A DNA stretch of 8,936 nt from JAFDWI01 sp040255345 (lineage in GTDB: Bacteria > Actinomycetota > Acidimicrobiia > Acidimicrobiales > Iamiaceae). The translations under genes were made by a program, and so were the position numbers. This document shows positions 1-6,941 of this stretch, piece by piece (within the stretch, counting starts at the first letter, position 1; each line of letters opens with the position of its first letter). Location: assembly GCA_040255345.1 (NCBI GenBank), contig JBDZUV010000126.1, positions 1 through 8,936 on the forward strand, in the 5' to 3' direction. A model generated the notes under the pieces. It did no database searches, was not told the DNA's origin, and worked only from the letters and a program-made list of their open reading frames with translations.

Positions 1-78
1 AGTCGGGTTCAGACCGACCCAGCACAATGCCGACCCGTCATCCCACCGGCGCTCATACCACCTGCTCGCCCCACCGAC

Positions 79-128
79 ATATGGCATACATGTTTGCTAC
101 GAAAACTGCGAAAACAAGTATGCCATAT
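79..128. repeat. 50-bp AT-rich inverted repeat (17-bp arms)
   Basis: Arms 79-95 and 112-128 are inverted copies: 11 outer base pairs are perfect (ATATGGCATAC / GTATGCCATAT), then one mismatch, then five more pairs. The 16-nt centre carries part of two direct CGAAAAC heptamers (100-106 and 109-115). The block is far richer in A/T than its surroundings. It lies about 40 bp beyond the stop codon of a truncated hydrolase gene. It could be a recombinase or integrase binding site, the end of a mobile element, or the operator of a gene outside the window. No transposase or integrase is visible, so the role is open; the symmetry itself is read directly from the bases. Confidence 0.75.
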
Positions 129-168
129 CCATCCAGACGGTGTGACCGGGCGGTCGGTGTCAGAGCAG

Positions 169-423
169 CTAGTGGTCGCCCAAGCGGACCAGACTCCTCA
201 CCGGACGTACCATGCACTGGGCCACGAGCACGACCCCGCCCCGCTCACCGATCGCCTCGTCGGTGATCGCGGCATATTCGGGCAGCCCCACTGCGGGGTC
301 GGCGCCCGGGAAGTCGACGGGGACCGCGGTGTGCCCGCGGGCAGCGAGTTCGGCTGCGGTTTCCCGCCAGTAGACCTCACCGGCCCCACCGGCGCCCGGG
401 AGCAGAACGAACGTCGCTCCCAT
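169..423 (-). pseudogene. alpha/beta hydrolase, 3'-truncated (84 aa left)
   Basis: The first 70 residues are a clear alpha/beta-hydrolase N-terminus of the small esterase type: an early beta strand with TFVLLPGAGG (oxyanion-hole region), then GHTAVPVDFPGADP, then AITDEAIGERGGVVLVAQ leading to the nucleophile elbow. Family members run to about 220-260 residues. Here recognisable similarity stops just after VAQ, and 14 unrelated residues lead to a TAG at 169-171. The elbow serine position reads Cys70, followed by Met-Val instead of the usual Gly-containing turn. Acid and histidine of the triad are absent, so activity is very unlikely. The ATG at 423 has a GAGGGGA ribosome site upstream. I infer a deletion or insertion junction near position 211. 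No continuation is seen in the other minus-strand frames down to position 1. Confidence 0.7.
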
Positions 424-470
424 GTCGATCCCCTCACACGATCGGCACGCGGCCTGGGGCGACGGGCATG

Positions 471-493
471 GTGGGCAGGCCCGAGCTGCCCGC
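471..493 (-). terminator. possible hairpin terminator after the VOC gene
   Basis: GGGCAG (473-478) pairs with CTGCCC (486-491) around a 7-nt loop, extended by one wobble and one G-C pair. It begins 9 nt past the VOC stop codon. There is no U-tract, which is common in high-GC actinobacteria but keeps this tentative. Confidence 0.3.
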
Positions 494-501
494 GGGCACC
501 A

Positions 502-984
502 TCACGAACCCGCGACGGCGGCTTCGATGGCGGCGACGTCGATCTTGCGCATCTGCATCATCGCCTCGAAGGCACGTTTCGCGGCGGCCCGGTCGGTGTC
601 GGCGATCGCGTCGAGCAGCACCCGCGGGGTGATCTGCCACGACACGCCCCACCGGTCTTTGCACCAGCCACAGACGCTCTCGCTGCCGCCGTTGTCGACG
701 ATCGCGTTCCACAGCCGGTCGGTCTCGGCCTGATCTTCGGTCGCGATCTGAAACGAGAACGCCTCGGACTGGGTGAACTCGGACCCGCCGTTCAACCCGA
801 CACACGGGATGCCACACACCGTGAAGTCCACCGTCAGGATGTCGCCTTCCTTCCCGGAGGGGTTGTCGCCGGGCGCGCGCACGACGGCGCCGACCGCACT
901 GTCGGGAAACGTCTCGGCATAGAACTGCGCCGCGTCGAGGGCGCCTCCCTGGTACCACAGACAGATCGTATTCTTGTTGGTCAT
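502..984 (-). CDS. PhnB-like VOC family protein
   Basis: A 160-residue protein of the glyoxalase/bleomycin-resistance (VOC) superfamily, PhnB-like branch, often annotated as '3-demethylubiquinone-9 3-methyltransferase domain' from old homology. Family hallmarks are present: FYAETFPDS (residues 21-29), GLNGGSEFTQSEAFSFQI (63-80) and CGWCKDRWGVSWQI (105-118), then the C-terminal helix with AFEAMMQMRKIDVAAIEAA. Length is normal for the family. The chosen start, ATG 982-984, has GAAGGAA upstream; an in-frame ATG at 1020 would add 12 residues and has no better ribosome site. The biochemical role of these proteins is mostly unknown. In actinobacteria they often occur near AHSA1-type and YCII-type proteins, and one such protein is encoded at 6942-7763. 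No direct operon partner is intact here. Confidence 0.9.
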   Translation of the reverse strand: MTNKNTICLWYQGGALDAAQFYAETFPDSAVGAVVRAPGDNPSGKEGDILTVDFTVCGIPCVGLNGGSEFTQSEAFSFQIATEDQAETDRLWNAIVDNGGSESVCGWCKDRWGVSWQITPRVLLDAIADTDRAAAKRAFEAMMQMRKIDVAAIEAAVAGS

Positions 985-1020
985 GGGGCTGGTTCCTTCG
1001 TGGGGGAGCAGGTCGGTCAC

Positions 1021-1182
1021 CAGCTCTGACGGATCTGCCGCCCCGGAATCATCGCGCTCTTCCGAGCGGACGGCAGGCCGACCGGAAGACGCTCGACGCC
1101 CATCGTGAACCCATGTGCGGCCTGAGTCCGGCGGGACGCGCAGCTTCGCGCGGACGATGCAATTCGGCCGATCGCGGGCAGT
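1021..1182. other. intergenic, imperfect hairpin upstream of VOC gene
   Basis: No convincing coding frame is seen. The stretch should hold the promoter of the VOC gene at 502-984. It contains an inverted repeat, GCGCTCTTCCG (1054-1064) and CGGAAGACGC (1083-1092), with one bulged base and an 18-nt loop, about 70-110 bp upstream of the VOC start. It could be a regulator site or chance. Confidence 0.35.
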
Positions 1183-1354
1183 TCAGGTGTCGTCGGGGCG
1201 GTGGCAGACGACCTCGACGTTGTTGCCGTCGGGGTCGCGGACGGACGCCGAAATAGTTCGGTGGGTAGATCGGCCACTCTCGGGGCCCGTGCAGGATCTC
1301 GGCGCCGGCCGCGACCGCGGCCTCATGACAGAGGTTCTCGTACCCGTCGAGCCC
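1183..1354 (-). pseudogene. remnant of a second VOC (glyoxalase-fold) gene
   Basis: Minus-strand codons at 1247-1354 read GLDGYENLCHEAAVAAGA followed by EILHGPREWPIYPPNYFG. After a shift of one base, codons 1183-1245 read SVRDPDGNNVEVVCHRPDDT and then stop. Joined, this is the C-terminal half of a typical VOC protein: AAVAAGAEIL, the REWP-Y-P-NY stretch, and the metal-ligand strand VRDPDGNNVEVVCH. The frame change near 1246 is a net loss of two bases or gain of one. A TGA in the first frame lies at 1355-1357; another frame upstream reads VRSFDE, possibly a further fragment. The N-terminal half is missing, and the remnant starts right beyond the stop of the Baeyer-Villiger monooxygenase. A decayed gene is most likely; a sequencing error could explain one shift but not the missing half. 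Confidence 0.7.
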
Positions 1355-1387
1355 TCATCGAAGGACCTGACCGGGTCGGCGTGAGTC

Positions 1388-3310
1388 TCAGAGCAGTTCG
1401 TAGTCGTCGAGGTCGACCGTGCGGGTCTGTTGCCAGTACTCCAGCAGCGAGAACGGCCAGTTCTGGGCGGTGCGCCCGGTGCGGTTCTTGTACCAGGAGT
1501 TCACCGACGACACGCCCCACGCCATCTTCAGGTTCTCGGCGTCGACGCGGGCGTTGTAGGCCTCGTGCACCTCGACCTTGGGGTCGATCGCCCGCACGCC
1601 GTGGGCGAGCACCTCACGGATGCACGCCACCAGGTAGGTCACCTCACATTCCGAGAAGTACACGATGCTGCCGTTGACCACGATGTTCGTGTTGGGCCCA
1701 TAGAGCAGGTACAGGCTCGGGAAACCGGGCAGGGTGATGCCCAGGTACGCCCGGGCGTCACCGTCCCAGACCGCATGCAGGTCACGGCCATGGCGACCCA
1801 CGACCTTCATCGGCGTGGGAAAATCGGACGCCGCGAACCCGGTGCCGTAGATGAGCACGTCGGCTTCGTGCACCACGCCGTCGGTGGTGCGCACCCCTTC
1901 GGGGGTCACCTCGGCGATCGGCTCGGTGACCAGGTCGACGTCGTCACGTTTGAGGGTCCGCGCCCAGCGGCCGTCGTCGCGGATGAAGCGTTTCGAGAAC
2001 GGCGGATACTGGGGAATGACCTTGTCGACCAGGTCTTCCCGGTCGGCGAACTCACCTTGCAGATACGCGGTGAGCAGTTCGCGCAGTCCGTCGTTCGCGG
2101 CGCTCACCGAGCGTTCGCCGCCGGGCCAGTCGGGGTCGACCGCGGCGAAGGGCATCAACCCCTCGACGTTCTGCCAGAACTCCCAGAACCGGCTCCAGTG
2201 GGTGTAGCCGGGCACGTTGCGGCGCAGCCACTGCAGCTCGGGGCCGATCGGTTGGGTGTAGTCCGGGGTCGGGATGAACCAGCCCGGCGTGCGTTGGAAC
2301 ACCGTCAGGTGCCCCGCTGCTTCGGCGACCGGCGGGATGAACTGCGCGGCGCTCGCACCGGTGCCGATGACCGCCACCCGCTTGCCGGTGAGGTCGACCG
2401 AATGATCCCAACGCGCGGAGTGGAACGCCGGGCCGGCGAACGACGCGACCCCGTCGATGTCGGGGTAGGAGGGGCGGTTGAGTTGGCCGACCGCGCTGAC
2501 CACCGCGTCGGCCTCCAAGATCTCGTCGGTGCCGCCGGGGCCGACGGTCTCGATGTGCCAGCGGGCCGTGTCGTCGTCGAACACCATCGCGGTGACCTCG
2601 GTGTCGAAGCGGATCAGCTCGCGCAGCCCCGTGTCGTCGACCACGCCACGGAAGTACTCCAACAGCACCTGCTGGCTCGAAAAGTGCTCGGGCCAGTCGT
2701 CACGTTGCGCGAACGAGTAGCTGTACAACAGGTTCGACACGTCGACCCGGCAGCCCGGGTAGCTGTTCTCGAGCCAGGTGCCCCCCACGTCGGCGTTCTT
2801 CTCGAGCACCACCACCTCGACGCCGGCCTGACGGAGCCGGTGAGCCGCAGCCAGCCCCGACATGCCCGCCCCGACGATCGCGACCCGGTAGGTGCGGCCG
2901 GGGGCGAGAGTGGCGGCACTCCAGTCGGGGGCGCGCAGGTCGCCGTCGATGCCGAGTTCTTCGCGGAGCAACTCGAGGTACGCGTCGACCTCGGCGCCGC
3001 CGGTGACCCAGGTGAGGATCGTTCGCAGGGTGGCAAGATCCGGCCGGTGAACCTGGGGTGGGGCGGTGTCACGCAACCGGATCAGCGCCTCGACCCCGAG
3101 TGCGCGGGCCGCGGCGATGTGCTCGGTCGACAGCCCGAAGGTGGCATCGGCCATGCCGGCGGGGTGCGGTTCGAGTTCGGCCGTCAACAGCGCGGTGTCG
3201 CCGGTGGCGGCGGCGAGCGCCGCGAGCAGAGCCGGGACGTCGGCGACCTCGACGGCCGCTCGGATCGTGGCGTCATCCGCGTGGGCGAGATCCCCGTCGA
3301 ACGTTGGCAT
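1388..3310 (-). CDS. Baeyer-Villiger monooxygenase, HAPMO-type
   Basis: A 640-residue FAD- and NADPH-dependent type I Baeyer-Villiger monooxygenase, which inserts one oxygen of O2 next to a ketone carbonyl to give an ester or lactone. The first Rossmann motif GAGMSG is at residues 147-152 and GGTWLENSYPG at 176-186. The family fingerprint FxGxxxHxxxW(P/D) is matched exactly by FAGPAFHSARWD (291-302). The second Rossmann motif GTGASA is at 316-321, and the Arg of VFQRTPGW (Arg340) lies where the catalytic arginine of the family sits. An extra N-terminal segment of about 140 residues and the C-terminal SSVNSWYKNRTGRTAQNWP stretch are features of the 4-hydroxyacetophenone monooxygenase group (about 640 aa), so the gene is full length. 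ATG at 3310 follows an AGGGGGA ribosome site. The native substrate, aryl ketone or aliphatic, cannot be told from sequence. A possible operator lies 23-52 bp upstream of the start. Confidence 0.93.
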   Translation of the reverse strand: MPTFDGDLAHADDATIRAAVEVADVPALLAALAAATGDTALLTAELEPHPAGMADATFGLSTEHIAAARALGVEALIRLRDTAPPQVHRPDLATLRTILTWVTGGAEVDAYLELLREELGIDGDLRAPDWSAATLAPGRTYRVAIVGAGMSGLAAAHRLRQAGVEVVVLEKNADVGGTWLENSYPGCRVDVSNLLYSYSFAQRDDWPEHFSSQQVLLEYFRGVVDDTGLRELIRFDTEVTAMVFDDDTARWHIETVGPGGTDEILEADAVVSAVGQLNRPSYPDIDGVASFAGPAFHSARWDHSVDLTGKRVAVIGTGASAAQFIPPVAEAAGHLTVFQRTPGWFIPTPDYTQPIGPELQWLRRNVPGYTHWSRFWEFWQNVEGLMPFAAVDPDWPGGERSVSAANDGLRELLTAYLQGEFADREDLVDKVIPQYPPFSKRFIRDDGRWARTLKRDDVDLVTEPIAEVTPEGVRTTDGVVHEADVLIYGTGFAASDFPTPMKVVGRHGRDLHAVWDGDARAYLGITLPGFPSLYLLYGPNTNIVVNGSIVYFSECEVTYLVACIREVLAHGVRAIDPKVEVHEAYNARVDAENLKMAWGVSSVNSWYKNRTGRTAQNWPFSLLEYWQQTRTVDLDDYELL

Positions 3311-3332
3311 CGGAGTGTCCCCCTGGACAGAT

Positions 3333-3362
3333 GTGACCGGTGGTCGGACGACCGTTGGTCAC
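3333..3362. promoter_or_regulatory. paired palindromes, likely operator of the BVMO gene
   Basis: Two copies of GACC-N3-GGTC, each a palindrome (GACCGGTGGTC at 3335-3345 and GACCGTTGGTC at 3350-3360), start 15 bp apart. The whole block 3333-3362 is also a larger dyad: GTGACC at the left end mirrors GGTCAC at the right, and GGTCG mirrors CGACC around the centre. It sits just upstream of the monooxygenase start at 3310, where a promoter or 5' leader is expected. Such symmetry suits a dimeric repressor (TetR-, GntR- or MarR-like), but no regulator gene is adjacent. That it is an operator is inference. Confidence 0.5.
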
Positions 3363-3501
3363 GGTAGTGCACGGTCGCATCGTGACCGCCAGGACGATGG
3401 AGCGGCGCGCGCGACGGTGCCGGCGATGTGGTCAGATCAGAGGGCTCGACAGCCCGTTGCCGCGCGGTGCCCATCCGCGCGACCGAACCGCCTGGGGTGG
3501 G

Positions 3502-5220
3502 TCACCCCTGTTGCGGGGGGTCCCAGCGCACGGTCCGCATCGTCGCCGCGGTGCCGAACACCTCGAGCATCGTCGTCGCCCGGCTGAACCCGGTGTAGGC
3601 GAGCGCCAGGTCGTCATCGTCCAGATCTTCGGCGAGCACCACCAGCACGACCGGCGCTTCGAGCCCCTTGAATCGCTGGATCGTCTCCATGGCGATGCTG
3701 CCCGCATCGACGACCCGGCCGGCTACGGAACGGCCGTCGGGCCCGGCGGGCGATGCCGCACCCGGGTGATCGACGTGCCCGCGGGCATCGTCTGCGGCTG
3801 AGCCGGCCCCGCCGCGGTCGGCCAGCGCGGCCTGCAGTTCGTCGATCCATCGGCGCGACGATGACAGCACCTGGATCTGGTCACCCGAGATCCCTTCGGC
3901 GCACAGCTCATCGACCCGGCGCGCCAACCGCCCGGCCAGTGCGCCACGCTCGTCGACCACGTGGAACTTCGGTTTCGGGCCCGACACGCCCAGGGTCTTG
4001 ATCGACGCGCCGAACAACGTGCCGATCTTCGCCGCGATCTCATCGGTGTTCCGACAGTTCTTCGTCAGCGACCACGTCGTCACCTTGCCCTCGAAGGGCG
4101 GCGACCAGTCATCGACGTACACCGCCTGCTGGGTGTCGGCGAACACGTAGAACCAGCCGTCGTCGGGGTCACGCATGACCAGACGCAGCGCATCCCACCA
4201 CATCGGCCTGAAGTCCTGGCCCTCGTCGATCACCACCGCGTCGACCTCGAAGCCCAGTTTCGCCGCCGCATCGGGGAACTGTTGGACCGCGTCGTGCGCC
4301 CACCACTCCGGGGTCACCGGCTGCGGAAACACCACCCCCGCCTCGGCCAGCGTGTTACGCACCAGCCGGTGGAAGTTCCCCGCGATCACGTTCGGCCGGT
4401 CCGCGAACTCCGCCGCCAACGCATCACCGAGTGGCCGGTTGAAACACACGAACAACACCTTGGCGTCGTCGCCCAGATCGGCCAGGCGCCGCACCCGTTC
4501 GGTCGCCAACACCGTCTTGCCCGTGCCGGCGCCACCCGTGATCAGCGCCTGACGGTTCCCACCCAGCCCGTCGAGCACCTCGAACTGTTCCTCGGTCAAC
4601 TCGATGATCGCGCGGGCGGCATCGGCCACCCGGTCACGCAACAGACGGCGGACCTGCACCGAGGGCAACAACAGGTCGGTGATCGACGCGAGCTGGTCGG
4701 CGTCGAGCCAGGTCGGCGGGTCCCAGTGCTTCGCGATCCGCTCCACCGCGCCGGTGATGTCGGCGAGGTCGTCGACGTCGATGATGATCTCCCGTGGCCC
4801 CTGCGGACCGAGGTCGCCGTCGACCCGCCCCTGCGGGAACGCGACCGCATGGCCCACCCGGGGGATCCGGTCCAGACCATGGACCGAACCGCGCAGGAAC
4901 TCCCGCAACTGCCGCTTGCACGCCGCCGCCTGATCGAACGGGTTGGTGATCGGTCGCTGCCGGCCGTCGGGCAACTGGCGCACGAACGCACCGTTCGACA
5001 GGGCGATCTCGCCACCCTTGGCTTCGATGACCAGGATCCCCCTGGTCGGGTGGAACAGCGCGAAATCGGTCTCGCCGTCACCCTGGCGGCCCCGGCGTAA
5101 CCCCTGCCACTTGATGTTGTGGAAGACGTGCCAGTCGTCATCCAGGCCGCGCAGCGCCTCGAGGACGCGTCGCTCCGAGTCGTGCTCGGGTGCCCGATCG
5201 TCGGGATGAATCTTGGCCAC
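3502..5220 (-). CDS. NERD-domain SF1 (UvrD/REP-like) helicase
   Basis: A 572-residue protein with an N-terminal nuclease-related NERD domain fused to a superfamily 1 DNA helicase. In the NERD part (about residues 12-130), ETDFALFHPTRGILVIEAKGG carries the PD-(D/E)xK-type set Asp52, Glu66 and Lys68. The helicase part has Walker A GGAGTGKT (229-236), motif II IDEGQD (331-336), motif III ADTQQAVYV (361-369), NCRNT (388-392), motif V QRFKGLEAPVV (515-525) and motif VI YTGFSRAT (542-549). All key residues look intact. Residues about 468-506 form a Gly/Ala/Asp-rich low-complexity insert between motifs IV and V. The start is GTG 5218-5220 behind GAGGGGGC. Predicted role: DNA unwinding coupled to cleavage, in repair or in handling foreign DNA. 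It stands alone, with no methylase, toxin or defence partner next to it. Confidence 0.9.
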   Translation of the reverse strand: MAKIHPDDRAPEHDSERRVLEALRGLDDDWHVFHNIKWQGLRRGRQGDGETDFALFHPTRGILVIEAKGGEIALSNGAFVRQLPDGRQRPITNPFDQAAACKRQLREFLRGSVHGLDRIPRVGHAVAFPQGRVDGDLGPQGPREIIIDVDDLADITGAVERIAKHWDPPTWLDADQLASITDLLLPSVQVRRLLRDRVADAARAIIELTEEQFEVLDGLGGNRQALITGGAGTGKTVLATERVRRLADLGDDAKVLFVCFNRPLGDALAAEFADRPNVIAGNFHRLVRNTLAEAGVVFPQPVTPEWWAHDAVQQFPDAAAKLGFEVDAVVIDEGQDFRPMWWDALRLVMRDPDDGWFYVFADTQQAVYVDDWSPPFEGKVTTWSLTKNCRNTDEIAAKIGTLFGASIKTLGVSGPKPKFHVVDERGALAGRLARRVDELCAEGISGDQIQVLSSSRRWIDELQAALADRGGAGSAADDARGHVDHPGAASPAGPDGRSVAGRVVDAGSIAMETIQRFKGLEAPVVLVVLAEDLDDDDLALAYTGFSRATTMLEVFGTAATMRTVRWDPPQQG

Positions 5221-5437
5221 AGCTGCCCCCTCGGTCGCCGCCGACGACGGCCGGGCCGTCGGTCACAGACCCCGGCGACGCTAGTGGTCGGGGTTCGGTC
5301 GCGGACAGCCGTGCGATTGGCGGCGGGCGGTGGCGGTGACTGTGGCGGAGGTGGGCGGTGGCGGTGGGCGGTGGCGCGCTGGCGGTTCCGGCGTCGCTGC
5401 CGACGGGTCCTCAGGACCGAGTGCGCTTCGGGCATGC
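5221..5437. repeat. non-coding leader with G-rich repeat array
   Basis: No gene is seen between the helicase start and the hairpin at 5438. The stretch should carry the helicase promoter. The plus strand is G-rich at 5321-5384: GGGCGGTGGCG occurs three times (5325-5335, 5353-5363, 5366-5376) among GGCGG and GGTGG units, dense enough in G-runs to form a G-quadruplex in principle. A perfect 13-bp palindrome, GGTCCTCAGGACC, lies at 5406-5418. The array may be simple slippage in GC-rich DNA. Confidence 0.55.
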
Positions 5438-5477
5438 CGCTCGGGGCGGCGAGTGCGGCTCATCGCCGCCCCGAGCG
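5438..5477 (-). terminator. perfect 15-bp hairpin, probable terminator
   Basis: CGCTCGGGGCGGCGA (5438-5452) pairs perfectly with TCGCCGCCCCGAGCG (5463-5477) around a 10-nt loop. It lies between the membrane-protein stop at 5524 and the helicase start at 5220, both on the minus strand. A long perfect GC stem in this place suits a terminator separating the two genes. There is no U-run, so Rho dependence or another function is possible. A smaller stem GGCCGG/CCGGCC (5489-5494, 5506-5511) lies closer to the stop. Confidence 0.55.
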
Positions 5478-5523
5478 AAGGGTGGCGTGGCCGGCACCAC
5501 CACCACCGGCCCGGCGCCGAAGC

Positions 5524-6009
5524 TCAGTACTCCTCGACCCGGCGGCTACGCACCCGGGTCATGCCCTCGGGCAGCAGCGCACCGACGGTCGCCACGACAC
5601 CGACCGCCAGGGGAATCCAGCCGAAGGTGTCGTCGACCGCGAGCTCGTCGGGCACCTGGCCCGGGGCGGCGAGGGCGAACACCCCAGCGGCGATCAACAG
5701 CACTCCGAGCACGACCGCGGAGCGACGCCCCAACAGCGAGGTGCCCAGACCGATCAGCACGACCCCGACCACGAATTCGGCGATGCCGAGCCACGGGGTC
5801 GCGGTGTGGCCCCACACATTCACGACCGGCTGGGCGAGGTCGCTGTGGATGCCGGTCCGGATGAGCGTCACGACGCCGAGAATCGTGAGCACCGCGCCCG
5901 CACCGGCGACCATCCACTGGCCGATGCGTGCGATCGGTGAGACCCGATCTTCGATCACTTCGACGTCACGTGCAGTCGGGACAGCGTGGCCGGGGTAGTG
6001 GGCAGACAT
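5524..6009 (-). CDS. four-helix membrane protein, function unknown
   Basis: A 161-residue integral membrane protein. Four hydrophobic segments stand out at residues about 30-50, 72-92, 97-115 and 129-147. A hydrophilic N-terminus of about 25 residues precedes them, and a short basic tail (RVRSRRVEEY) follows. The even number of helices and Arg-rich tail suggest both ends are cytoplasmic. The loop between helices 1 and 2 (GIHSDLAQPVVNVWGHTATP) would then be external. No catalytic or transport motif is seen. The layout resembles small conserved actinobacterial membrane proteins of unknown function; I do not assign a family. ATG at 6009 is preceded by a strong GAGGAGG ribosome site at good spacing. 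It appears to be a single-gene unit with hairpins on both sides. Confidence 0.85.
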   Translation of the reverse strand: MSAHYPGHAVPTARDVEVIEDRVSPIARIGQWMVAGAGAVLTILGVVTLIRTGIHSDLAQPVVNVWGHTATPWLGIAEFVVGVVLIGLGTSLLGRRSAVVLGVLLIAAGVFALAAPGQVPDELAVDDTFGWIPLAVGVVATVGALLPEGMTRVRSRRVEEY

Positions 6010-6231
6010 GGGTCCTCCTCGAGTCGTACGGTCACCGGGGAGCTACCCGCAACCGGCGTCGCCAAACCGGGCCCGCACCCCTCGCCCCGGCGCCACCGCG
6101 GTGGCAGCGCCCCCGGGATCGCGTGGGGGCGCATCGGCCCGGAAACGTCGTGTACCGCGCATCAGCGTCGCAGCCGACCCGCGCCACCGGGGCGCGCCGC
6201 GCGACGTCTCAGGCGCAGGTGGGGGCGAGCG
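6010..6231. other. intergenic region with GC-rich hairpins
   Basis: No coding frame is supported. It holds a 14-bp perfect palindrome GCCACCGCGGTGGC (6092-6105), an 8-bp stem GCGCCCCC/GGGGGCGC (6107-6114 and 6125-6132) and a 6-bp stem at 6180-6185/6191-6196. These lie downstream of the SHOCT gene and upstream of the membrane-protein gene, so they may act as terminator, leader structure or operator. Confidence 0.4.
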
Positions 6232-6831
6232 TCACAGGCCCAGGATCCGGCGCTTCTTCGCGGCGAATTCCGGCTCGGTGATCAGCCCCCGGTCGCGCAG
6301 GTCGGCCAATTGCTCGATCCTGACCGCCGGGCCATCCGCGGCGATCAGGTCGGCGACCGCCGGGATCGGCGCTTCGGGCACCGCCCGTCTGGCGGCGGCG
6401 ATCATCGCCTCGGAGATGCCCGCCTCGAGGTCGTGTCGGACCTGCTCGGCGACGGTCCGCAGGCACAGGAACGTCAATGACCGCAGCGCCGCGTCGACCC
6501 GGACCCGTGCCAGGGTCACGGTCGCCTTTTCGACATCGACGCCCTCGAACGCCTGCAACGGCACCTCGTCGACTCCGACGTCGCGGAGCGGCAAACGGGC
6601 CACCCCGTCGATGGCTGCCGCGCCTTCGTGCCCGGGAGTCGTGGCGATGCGATCGGCGTAGACCGTGACGGTCAGTGGATGCCCGACCCCGTCTTCGGTG
6701 TAGCCGGTGAACTCGTAGAACTTGCCCATCGAGTGCCACCGCGCCCGTTGCGGGGCGTCGGGTGGGGGCGCATCGCTCGATCGGTCCCGACGCCGGGACT
6801 TCGCCTGTTCCGAAGAGTCGAAGATACCCAT
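6232..6831 (-). CDS. SHOCT-domain protein
   Basis: A 199-residue soluble protein. The N-terminus (MGIFDSSEQAK, then about 20 charged and Pro-rich residues) is probably flexible. The middle (about 33-160) has a beta-rich stretch FTGYTEDGVGHPLTVTVYADRI followed by helices, and I do not recognise it. The C-terminal 30 residues (170-199, RIEQLADLRDRGLITEPEFAAKKRRILGL) are a classic SHOCT domain: a short helical pair with L-x-x-L-x-x-x-G-x-I-T-x-x-E-F-x-x-K-K-x-x-I-L. SHOCT occurs at the end of many bacterial proteins and is thought to mediate oligomerisation. The start at ATG 6829-6831 has CGGAG five bases upstream and gives the common MGIF opening; an in-frame ATG at 6912 would add 27 residues of poor composition. 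Function unknown. Confidence 0.85.
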   Translation of the reverse strand: MGIFDSSEQAKSRRRDRSSDAPPPDAPQRARWHSMGKFYEFTGYTEDGVGHPLTVTVYADRIATTPGHEGAAAIDGVARLPLRDVGVDEVPLQAFEGVDVEKATVTLARVRVDAALRSLTFLCLRTVAEQVRHDLEAGISEAMIAAARRAVPEAPIPAVADLIAADGPAVRIEQLADLRDRGLITEPEFAAKKRRILGL

Positions 6832-6941
6832 TGCGCTCCGAGCCGACCGATCCTCACCTGACCGGTCATGATCGTACCCGGGCGGCCACTCCCTCGATCC
6901 GACGAACGCCACCGGTGGGCCGTCGGCACCTCGCGGCAGGC

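Noticed and set aside
94..1029. 311-codon open frame on the plus strand
   Set aside because: Runs opposite the hydrolase fragment and the VOC gene and has no recognisable motif.
1017..1277. 86-codon minus-strand frame between the VOC gene and the monooxygenase
   Set aside because: It crosses the VOC remnant in a different frame from its recognisable peptides, and its Ser/Thr/Arg-rich sequence resembles no family.
1430..3367. 645-codon open frame on the plus strand
   Set aside because: It lies opposite the Baeyer-Villiger monooxygenase, whose minus-strand frame has every family motif. The plus frame has Arg/Val/Gly-rich composition with no recognisable domain: a GC-rich antisense shadow.
3961..5100. 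379-codon open frame on the plus strand
   Set aside because: Antisense to the NERD helicase and without any domain; its His/Arg-rich composition reflects the opposite gene.
5119..5940. Long plus-strand frames over the 5.2-5.9 kb region
   Set aside because: Their upstream part is the G-rich array and hairpin, and the rest is antisense to the membrane protein with its four clear hydrophobic segments.
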